Origin: M55B154 sp964345775 | GTDB taxonomy: Bacteria > Spirochaetota > UBA4802 > UB4802 | Reading direction: 5' to 3' | DNA length: 5,069 nt | NCBI GenBank assembly: GCA_964345775.1 | Contig: CAYFSO010000145.1 | Span: 1-5,069 of the forward strand | Shown: one piece after another, positions 1 to 5,069 of the stretch | Position numbering within the stretch: the first letter of the stretch is position 1 | Layout of the letters: each line of letters begins with the position of its first letter | Position numbers and translations under genes: made by a program | The notes under the pieces: generated by a model | What the model was told of the DNA's origin: nothing | Database searches by the model: none | Seen by the model: the letters and a program-made list of their open reading frames with translations, nothing else

Positions 1-1288
1 CCTCGTCGGAGATACGCACCTGGCACATCTGTATCATCGGGCCACACGCACCCGGTTTGCCTGTATCACGGTATCCAACGCATACGGGGAAGAATTCCGT
101 GAGACCATATCCCTGTATGATATTGATGCCGAATGCCTGGAAGAACTCGTTGATCTCTGACGCGAACGCCGCGCCGCCAATATGGTACACGTTACAACGC
201 TGCGTTCCAAGCCGCTGCCGCACCTTCTTCATCACCAGGGTATCGGCAACCTTGTGCTGAAACTTCAGGCCTGCCCCGGACTTCTTACCCGACAGTTTAT
301 TCCTGTATACTTCAAGGCCAACACGGGTGGCCCATTCGAACATCTTACGCTTGGTTGGTGATGCTGTTTTCAGGCCGTCATGTATGGTACCGTACACCTT
401 CTCCCATATACGCGGCACGCTTGTAAGAAAATGCGGCTTGATATCATTCATCACTTCCACGAACTGCTTGGGATCCGGGCAGTAGGCAATACGCACTCCG
501 GCGCTCATACAGCCGTATGACCACATACGCTCGAACACGTGACTCAGCGGCAGAATAGCAAGGGATACCGTGTCAGGCCCCGCTTCGGGAAACCTGCTGT
601 AGGATGGATAGATCCCCGTCATGAAACTCCTGTGGGTGTGAATGGCACCCTTGGGGGCGCCGGTGGTTCCCGAGGTATAAATAAGGGTAAGCGTATCATC
701 AGGATTCACGTCCTTCAATCTCGATTCCAGTTTATCACCCTTTGAAGATTTTCGGCCCATCTCAAGCATCTGGTCAAAGTACATGCTGTCATCGCCTTCG
801 ATCTTAATGTCCCTGTCAAAGGCCACGATCTTTTTCAGGTACTTGTTCCCCTTGATGATCTTCTTTGACCTGTCGTACTGGTCCTGGTCGCCGGCAAAGA
901 TGATCTTGATCCCGGCATCGTTCACAATGTACTCGGCCTCTTCGGCAGAGTTGGTTGCGTAAATCGGCACCGACACCGCGCGAGTTGTCAATATTCCAAG
1001 ATCAGCAATGGCCCATTCCGCACGGTTGGCGGAAAAAATACCAGCCATCTCACCTGCTTCCAGTATATCCATTTCCAGCAATGCCTTTGCGATCGCCTTA
1101 ATCTGCTCACCAAAATCTTTCCAGGTAATCGATTCCCACTGTCCCTTCACCTTCTGGGTAAGGGCATAGTGATCGGCAAATTTCTCAGCTTTCTGCAGCA
1201 TCATGTAGGCAAGGGTCCGGTTCTCTTCAAGGTATTCTTCGAATTCCTTTTTCCAGTCCCTTTTTGATTCCATTAAAGGTTTCAACAT
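1..1288 (-). CDS. Long-chain acyl-CoA synthetase (AMP-forming), N-terminal 429 residues, C-terminus off window
   Basis: Translating the minus strand from ATG at 1288 gives 429 uninterrupted codons to the window edge. The protein is an ANL-superfamily acyl-CoA ligase of the FAA1/FadD15 type, which activates long-chain fatty acids with ATP and CoA for beta-oxidation or lipid synthesis, usually at the inner face of the membrane. Visible motifs are the phosphate-binding loop LIYTSGTTGAPKG (residues 202-214), LPLSHVFER (246-254), PRIWEKV (292-298) and the adenylate-binding GYGLTE (393-398). Family members are usually about 600 residues, so the mobile C-terminal domain with its catalytic lysine is off the window. 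The start is supported by GGAGG seven bases upstream and by the MESKRDW-type N-terminus; a nearer upstream ATG (1295) is out of frame. After GYGLTE the residues are FFPV, where T-S-P-V is more usual. The ligase class is secure; chain-length preference cannot be read from the sequence. Confidence 0.93.
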   Translation of the reverse strand, partial: MLKPLMESKRDWKKEFEEYLEENRTLAYMMLQKAEKFADHYALTQKVKGQWESITWKDFGEQIKAIAKALLEMDILEAGEMAGIFSANRAEWAIADLGILTTRAVSVPIYATNSAEEAEYIVNDAGIKIIFAGDQDQYDRSKKIIKGNKYLKKIVAFDRDIKIEGDDSMYFDQMLEMGRKSSKGDKLESRLKDVNPDDTLTLIYTSGTTGAPKGAIHTHRSFMTGIYPSYSRFPEAGPDTVSLAILPLSHVFERMWSYGCMSAGVRIAYCPDPKQFVEVMNDIKPHFLTSVPRIWEKVYGTIHDGLKTASPTKRKMFEWATRVGLEVYRNKLSGKKSGAGLKFQHKVADTLVMKKVRQRLGTQRCNVYHIGGAAFASEINEFFQAFGINIIQGYGLTEFFPVCVGYRDTGKPGACGPMIQMCQVRISDE

Positions 1289-1295
1289 CTGTCAT

Positions 1296-1300
1296 CCTCC
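1296..1300 (-). promoter_or_regulatory. Shine-Dalgarno site of the acyl-CoA synthetase gene
   Basis: The minus strand reads GGAGG, then seven bases, then ATG at 1288. This strong ribosome binding site decides the start of the acyl-CoA synthetase in favour of ATG 1288 over the second in-frame ATG at codon 6 (1273). Confidence 0.75.
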
Positions 1301-1342
1301 GCTCATTCTTAATAATACATAACGACAATAGACTACCATATA

Positions 1343-1357
1343 TGTACACTTTGTACA
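1343..1357. promoter_or_regulatory. Paired TGTACA motif, candidate operator in the divergent promoter region
   Basis: Two copies of the self-complementary hexamer TGTACA (1343-1348 and 1352-1357) are separated by CTT. The right copy sits in the 8-bp palindrome TTGTACAA (1351-1358). A further related TACAA half-site lies at 1372-1376, next to the palindrome GTATAC (1369-1374). The element falls where the acyl-CoA synthetase transcript would begin, so a repressor bound here could block that gene. The binding protein is unknown and no regulator is encoded in the window. The motif is seen in the sequence; the role is inference. Confidence 0.35.
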
Positions 1358-1362
1358 ACTGT

Positions 1363-1392
1363 AATATAGTATACAAATTAAATCAACAACAA
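1363..1392 (-). promoter_or_regulatory. Possible sigma-70-type promoter for the acyl-CoA synthetase gene
   Basis: On the minus strand TTGTTG (1392-1387) is followed after 18 bp by TATATT (1368-1363). This would start transcription near 1356, inside the paired TGTACA element, and leave a leader of about 70 nt. The region is AT-rich and offers other -10-like hexamers (for example TATACT at 1373-1368, which lacks a good -35), so the exact choice is uncertain. Confidence 0.3.
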
Positions 1393-1424
1393 TTATTCCG
1401 GGCGGCTGATTTCTCATTATAACG

Positions 1425-1433
1425 TGGTATACT
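1425..1433 (+). promoter_or_regulatory. Extended -10 promoter of recQ
   Basis: The plus strand carries TGGTATACT: an extended -10 TG, one base, then TATACT (1428-1433), one mismatch from TATAAT. A weak -35 candidate is CTGATT (1406-1411, 16-bp spacer). Extended -10 promoters often tolerate a poor -35. Transcription would start near 1440, giving a leader of about 25 nt that contains the GGAGA ribosome binding site at 1451-1455. Confidence 0.5.
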
Positions 1434-1464
1434 GATCACACACACAAAACGGAGACCGGCACAC

Positions 1465-2898
1465 ATGACCAACCTTACACGGCACCTTAAAGAACATTTC
1501 AGCATGGACTCCTTCCGCAACTCGCAGGAAGATATCATTTCGCATACACTGGATGGCGACCATTCGCTTGTGATCATGCCCACCGGGATGGGCAAGTCGG
1601 TCTGCTACCAGCTCCCGGCACTACTCATGGATGGCCTCACCGTGGTCATTTCACCGCTGATCGCCCTCATGCAGGACCAGGTTGACGGACTGGTAAAACG
1701 CGGAATTGACGCCGCCTATATCAACTCCACGTTGTCAAAGGATGAACGGGAAAGGCGTTATCACAACCTTGCAAACGGCAGTTACCGCCTGCTATACGTA
1801 TCACCAGAACGCTTTCGAAAAGAAGAATTTCTTAAAAGTATAGGGAGCAGGACGGTATCGCTCCTGGCGGTTGACGAGGCGCACTGCGTGAGTCAGTGGG
1901 GTGAGGATTTCCGTCCCGACTACGCACGCATGGGGGAGTTTCGTAAAATACTGGGAAACCCCGTTACCATGGCGCTTACCGCAACTGCCACCCCTGACGT
2001 GCAGCGTGACATTATCAAGGCACTTGCCATACCTGGAAATGAAATGATCACCTTCAACGAGGGAACATGCAGGCAGAACCTTTCCCTTCATGTTACCGAG
2101 GTGCTTGACGAGGAAGAAAAGTACAGCCTGCTCCTTGAGAAAATACGGGAAACACGGGGGAGTCGTATCATCTACTTCAACCTCATCCAGGGGATAGAGC
2201 AGTTTGCATCATTCCTTGACATGCAGGGTGAATCCTACCTGGTGTATCATGGCAAGCTTGCCGCCAGTCAAAAGCGTAAAGTACAGCAGCGATTCCTGTC
2301 GTCGAAAAACGCCCTCATCCTGGCCACCAACGCTTTCGGCATGGGTATCGACAAGGAGGACATCCGTCTTATCGTACACGCAGAAGTCCCGGGCTCGGTT
2401 GAGTCATACTACCAGGAGATCGGCAGGGCCGGGCGCGACGGCAATGATTCCCGGTGCCTGCTTCTCTACGGGCAGGACGACCTGGCAGTGCAGATGGAAT
2501 TTTTACGATGGAAAAATCCCGACGCCGGGTTCATACAGAATACATACCGGCTGCTTGAATCCATGGGAGACGCGGTGCAGTCGGCAACCTACGAGGAACT
2601 GCAGGAGAAACTGGTATTCAAGAACAGGGGGGACCATCGATTACAGACGGTGCTGAACATATTTGACCGTTTCGGCATAACCGAAGGCGACATTGAGCGC
2701 GGCACGCTGAAGCTGGTTGATGACCTGAAAGAGGACCTGGTATCAGAGGATAAGATCCAGGAAAAACTGGAACGTGACCGTCAGCGGCTTATCAGCATGG
2801 TGGAATACGCCAGGACACCCGGTTGCCGCCGTGACTACATACACCGTTACTTTGGTGTCACAGAAACGCATTGCAATAACTGCGACAACTGCCTGTAA
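1465..2898 (+). CDS. recQ: RecQ-family ATP-dependent DNA helicase, short form without HRDC
   Basis: This is a 477-residue 3'-5' superfamily 2 DNA helicase acting in recombination and repair. All core motifs are present: motif 0 FRNSQEDII (17-25), Walker A PTGMGKS (39-45), DEAH (137-140), aromatic-rich loop SQWGEDFRPDY (143-153), motif III LTATATP (171-177), and motifs V and VI from LATNAFGMGIDK (286-297) to QEIGRAGRDG (317-326). After the helicase core, a helical stretch (about 340-445, possibly a winged helix) precedes the zinc site formed by Cys454, Cys470, Cys473 and Cys476, which ends the protein. E. coli RecQ (about 610 residues) has zinc, winged-helix and HRDC domains in that order, so this is the short, HRDC-less architecture known for several RecQ paralogues. 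The aromatic-rich loop has Glu147 where histidine is usual. The start has GGAGA nine bases upstream. The stop lies 8 bp from the stop of the converging transporter gene. Family assignment is secure; whether it is the main RecQ or a paralogue is unknown. Confidence 0.95.
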   Translation: MTNLTRHLKEHFSMDSFRNSQEDIISHTLDGDHSLVIMPTGMGKSVCYQLPALLMDGLTVVISPLIALMQDQVDGLVKRGIDAAYINSTLSKDERERRYHNLANGSYRLLYVSPERFRKEEFLKSIGSRTVSLLAVDEAHCVSQWGEDFRPDYARMGEFRKILGNPVTMALTATATPDVQRDIIKALAIPGNEMITFNEGTCRQNLSLHVTEVLDEEEKYSLLLEKIRETRGSRIIYFNLIQGIEQFASFLDMQGESYLVYHGKLAASQKRKVQQRFLSSKNALILATNAFGMGIDKEDIRLIVHAEVPGSVESYYQEIGRAGRDGNDSRCLLLYGQDDLAVQMEFLRWKNPDAGFIQNTYRLLESMGDAVQSATYEELQEKLVFKNRGDHRLQTVLNIFDRFGITEGDIERGTLKLVDDLKEDLVSEDKIQEKLERDRQRLISMVEYARTPGCRRDYIHRYFGVTETHCNNCDNCL

Positions 2899-2906
2899 GT
2901 CTCATT

Positions 2907-4220
2907 CTATTCCGGCAACCGGTCAGGACGAATGGCAGCCACAACCAGTATAGCCAGCACCACCAGGCATCCTGCAACCGCGGCTGTGTAGGTTTCCACC
3001 TGATCCTGTGAAAGCCCGAAAAGAAAGGGCCCGATGGCGCTGAAAAACACCAGGAACTGCATGTTAAGCCCGCCGATTGCCCCCAGGTGTTCCCGTCCGA
3101 AAAAACGGGGCCATGTGACCGTGGAAAGGGTGCCGAACATGCCGCTTGCAATTCCGTTCCCTGTTATGATGAGATATTTCCCCCACCATAAATCAAGGGT
3201 AAGTACACCGGCCAGAGAGAGCATAAGACCACCCAGGATAAGGAAGAGGTAGTACTTCAGCGATGTATAATCGCTCAGTGTACCCACCACCAGGTGAAGC
3301 ACCACTGCTATAACCGATGCAGGCAAAAATATGGAGATGGCCTCCTGCCGCGGAAGTCCTTCAACCTGGAAAATGGATACGATATGGAACATTACCGCCG
3401 TCATCACCAGCGAGAACATGGCAAGCCCCATGTTATATATCCAGAAAACATACGTTTTCCTGGCTTCAGCAAGAGTAAAGTTACGCTCCGCCTTTTTTGA
3501 GTCTCCACCGGGCGGCTTCACGTTGAACCCGTCTGGCTGAAGGCCGCAATGCTCTGGCTTGTCCCTGAAAAAAAGCAATATAAAAACAGTAACGCCGATA
3601 CCAATCACCAGGCCAAGCACCTGCCACGCTCCCCTCCATGTATGTGCCTGTATCAACTCCTCGAAGACCAGCGGAGCACCCGAAAACATGAGGCTGATGA
3701 ACACCCCGGCCACACCGTTCACCCTGCCACGACGCTCAACGAACCATTCCATCAGCATGGTACGGCTTGCCAGGGTAAGCACCCCCTGGCCGAAAAAGCG
3801 CATCAACACGAATCCACCGGTAACTGTTATCATGGACATGGCAGGATACCAGCCCGGCCCCAGCACCCCGGCAAGGCAGCCGGCAACATGATCCACGTGG
3901 CTCATGTATACAAGCACAAGTCCCAGTCCCAGCGAGGCAAAGGCGGCAACAGGACGAATACCAATACGATCAAGCAGTATGCCCGCGTAGCCAATGAGTA
4001 ATGAACTGATGATGGTTCCTATCATGTAGGCAGTTGATATGGAAAGCCTGTCCACGCCCAGGTTATCGATGAGAAAATCGGTAAACACCGACACGCCGAT
4101 GGTCTGTCCCGGCGCGCTGAACATGGTACCCACTATCATGCACAGGGCGATCCAGTACCCGTAGTAAAAGGGCCATCGCCTGGGATGAAAAGGTTTTGTA
4201 TCAGGAATTAATGATGCCAT
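2907..4220 (-). CDS. Major facilitator superfamily transporter, monocarboxylate/oxalate-formate-like
   Basis: This 437-residue membrane protein has about twelve hydrophobic segments, roughly at residues 19-43, 62-83, 91-108, 118-140, 167-188, 198-218, 257-282, 294-314, 322-342, 347-366, 380-402 and 411-430, with a hydrophilic central loop (219-253). The MFS signature in the loop between TM2 and TM3 reads GILLDRIGIRP (80-90), with a degenerate copy GTLSDYTS (313-320) in the second half. The segment RFFGREHLGAIGG (372-384) before TM11 resembles the monocarboxylate and oxalate:formate antiporter-like branches. The substrate is probably a small organic anion, but the sequence does not prove it. 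The start ATG follows a weak AGAAG ribosome site that lies within an inverted repeat. The gene is 79 bp downstream of the iron-sulfur protein gene in the same direction, so co-transcription is possible. It converges on recQ. Transporter class is secure; substrate is not. Confidence 0.9.
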   Translation of the reverse strand: MASLIPDTKPFHPRRWPFYYGYWIALCMIVGTMFSAPGQTIGVSVFTDFLIDNLGVDRLSISTAYMIGTIISSLLIGYAGILLDRIGIRPVAAFASLGLGLVLVYMSHVDHVAGCLAGVLGPGWYPAMSMITVTGGFVLMRFFGQGVLTLASRTMLMEWFVERRGRVNGVAGVFISLMFSGAPLVFEELIQAHTWRGAWQVLGLVIGIGVTVFILLFFRDKPEHCGLQPDGFNVKPPGGDSKKAERNFTLAEARKTYVFWIYNMGLAMFSLVMTAVMFHIVSIFQVEGLPRQEAISIFLPASVIAVVLHLVVGTLSDYTSLKYYLFLILGGLMLSLAGVLTLDLWWGKYLIITGNGIASGMFGTLSTVTWPRFFGREHLGAIGGLNMQFLVFFSAIGPFLFGLSQDQVETYTAAVAGCLVVLAILVVAAIRPDRLPE

Positions 4221-4228
4221 GGCAGTAT

Positions 4229-4256
4229 CTTCTTTTAATCGTTCGTATTAAAGAAG
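4229..4256 (-). promoter_or_regulatory. Imperfect inverted repeat just upstream of the transporter start (operator or mRNA hairpin)
   Basis: On the plus strand the 11-base arm CTTCTTTTAAT (4229-4239) pairs with the 10-base arm ATTAAAGAAG (4247-4256), with one bulged T and a 7-base spacer CGTTCGT. It ends 8 bases before the transporter ATG. The purine-rich arm, read in the gene direction as ATTAAAAGAAG, contains the only ribosome-site-like sequence of that gene, so an mRNA hairpin would hide it. No T-run follows the dyad on either strand, so it is not an intrinsic terminator. A promoter match TTGCAC (4262-4257), 17 bp, then ATTAAA (4239-4234) overlaps the repeat, which would also fit a repressor operator. 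Confidence 0.45.
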
Positions 4257-4299
4257 GTGCAACAGTTACCCGACGGCATCCATGTAGCAAGAACTTTAT

Positions 4300-5069
4300 T
4301 TAAAGGACTCCCCGCTTCTTTGCCATCTCCATCATCTGTTCACCGCCCGAAACGGGGGGCACCCGTCTTTTTGCCTCGTCCTTCAGTTGAAGGGCCAGAG
4401 CCCCGGTAGGACACTCGGTAACACAGAGGCCGCACCCGATGCAGCGGTCCAGGTTGATCTCCAGCACATCATCAAACCCCAGGTCAAGAGCCTCCATCTG
4501 GCAGCGGTCAAGACATGAGCCGCAGCCGGTACACAGGTCTTCGTTCACCACCGCGAAGTGATTTGAAAAGACGATCTGCGCGGGCCGGGGATGCATCTTG
4601 ATTGACTGCAGTACACCGCAGCAGTCCCCACAGCAGCTGCACATTCCCGATGGATTCTGTGCAGTGGCAGGCTGTGTTACCAGCCCGGCGTCCTGGGCGT
4701 TTTTTAATATCTTAATACCTTCTTCAGCGTCGATCTGCCTGCCCAGCTTATTATCGATGTAGTACTCCGCCATTGAACCGAACATGAAACAGGTTTCCAT
4801 GGGTTTCCCGCATCCCTTCCCTACAATCTCTTTCTCCTTTCGGCAGATGCAGTCAGCTACAACAATGGTACTGGCATTACGAAGAATCTCGCTGGCATCC
4901 TCGAAAGAAGCAACCTCGTGCTGCAATTCCACTGACTGGTTAATGGGCACCGTACGCATAAACAGGTCCGCGCTTTTTGCTATGGACGCGCGCAGTCCGT
5001 CATGATAATACTGCTCAAGCATTTCAGCCAGATCCCTGTCAAAACTTTTAACCTGGAACTCCATCACCC
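4300..5069 (-). CDS. Cys-rich double [4Fe-4S] ferredoxin-domain protein, N-terminus off window
   Basis: The minus-strand frame is open from the right edge to TAA at 4302-4300. The first possible starts (GTG at 5067, ATG at 5064) touch the edge, and related proteins I recall carry about 100 more N-terminal residues, so this is probably a C-terminal fragment. Counting from the GTG, two classical clusters bind at Cys179/182/185/189 and Cys209/212/215/219 (CxxCxxCxxxC; proline follows only the second). Before them lies an unusual Cys-rich part: CIC (73-75), Cys86, Cys93 and CSCCGDCC (143-150, five cysteines), nine cysteines in all. There are no membrane segments, so it is probably a cytoplasmic electron carrier or a cluster-based sensor of an anaerobe. 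It resembles a family of uncharacterised 4Fe-4S dicluster proteins of anaerobic bacteria; partner and reaction are unknown. The gene lies 79 bp upstream of the transporter gene in the same direction. The ferredoxin fold is certain, the biological role is not. Confidence 0.88.
   Translation of the reverse strand, partial: VMEFQVKSFDRDLAEMLEQYYHDGLRASIAKSADLFMRTVPINQSVELQHEVASFEDASEILRNASTIVVADCICRKEKEIVGKGCGKPMETCFMFGSMAEYYIDNKLGRQIDAEEGIKILKNAQDAGLVTQPATAQNPSGMCSCCGDCCGVLQSIKMHPRPAQIVFSNHFAVVNEDLCTGCGSCLDRCQMEALDLGFDDVLEINLDRCIGCGLCVTECPTGALALQLKDEAKRRVPPVSGGEQMMEMAKKRGVL

Noticed and set aside
539..745. 68-codon plus-strand open frame opposite the acyl-CoA synthetase
   Set aside because: It covers the antisense of the conserved SGTTG motif region; the minus-strand protein explains this sequence fully.
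1289..1464. Small gene or RNA in the divergent intergenic region
   Set aside because: No open frame with a ribosome site and no stable long stem were seen; promoter and operator elements account for the space.
2204..2656. 150-codon plus-strand open frame overlapping recQ
   Set aside because: It lies in another frame of the well-supported recQ gene, is rich in Arg, Ser and Thr, and has no recognisable motif; it is a shadow of recQ.
3549..4001. 150-codon plus-strand open frame opposite the transporter gene
   Set aside because: It is antisense to a clear 12-TM protein, has a His- and Pro-rich low-information composition, and lacks a convincing ribosome site.
4229..4256. Dyad upstream of the transporter as an intrinsic terminator of the iron-sulfur gene
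   Set aside because: The stem is AT-rich and is not followed by a run of T on either strand.
1..5069. Defence system, mobile element, CRISPR array or biosynthetic cluster
   Set aside because: No repeats of array type, transposase, integrase or effector genes are present; recQ alone beside metabolic genes does not indicate a defence locus.

Overview
This is an ordinary-looking stretch of bacterial chromosome with moderate GC content (judged by eye). It holds four protein genes, two of them cut by the window edges, and two short intergenic regions with regulatory-looking structure. The Cys-rich double-[4Fe-4S] protein and the style of the acyl-CoA synthetase and RecQ suggest an anaerobic bacterium, possibly of the Desulfobacterota or a syntroph. 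That assignment is inferred from protein character only. There is no rRNA, tRNA, mobile element or CRISPR array to anchor the taxonomy.

Layout. From the left edge to 1288, on the minus strand, lies the N-terminal two thirds of a long-chain acyl-CoA synthetase (AMP-forming) that was not in the list of closed reading frames because its stop codon lies off the window. A 176-bp AT-rich divergent promoter region (1289-1464) follows. It contains a paired TGTACA motif, a plausible acyl-CoA synthetase promoter and an extended -10 promoter for the next gene. At 1465-2898 on the plus strand is a short RecQ helicase that has the zinc-binding cysteines at its extreme C-terminus and lacks HRDC. Converging on it, with only 8 bp between stop codons, is a 12-TM major facilitator transporter (2907-4220, minus). 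A 79-bp gap with a strong imperfect dyad separates the transporter from the C-terminal 255 residues of a Cys-rich [4Fe-4S] protein (4300 to the right edge, minus).

How the genes relate. The iron-sulfur protein and the transporter run in the same direction and may be co-transcribed, but the dyad just upstream of the transporter start suggests separate control. The acyl-CoA synthetase and recQ are divergent, and I see no functional link between fatty-acid activation and DNA repair. No convincing new multi-gene system is visible. The points most worth checking are the two dyad elements, the Cys-rich region of the iron-sulfur protein and the substitution in the RecQ aromatic-rich loop.
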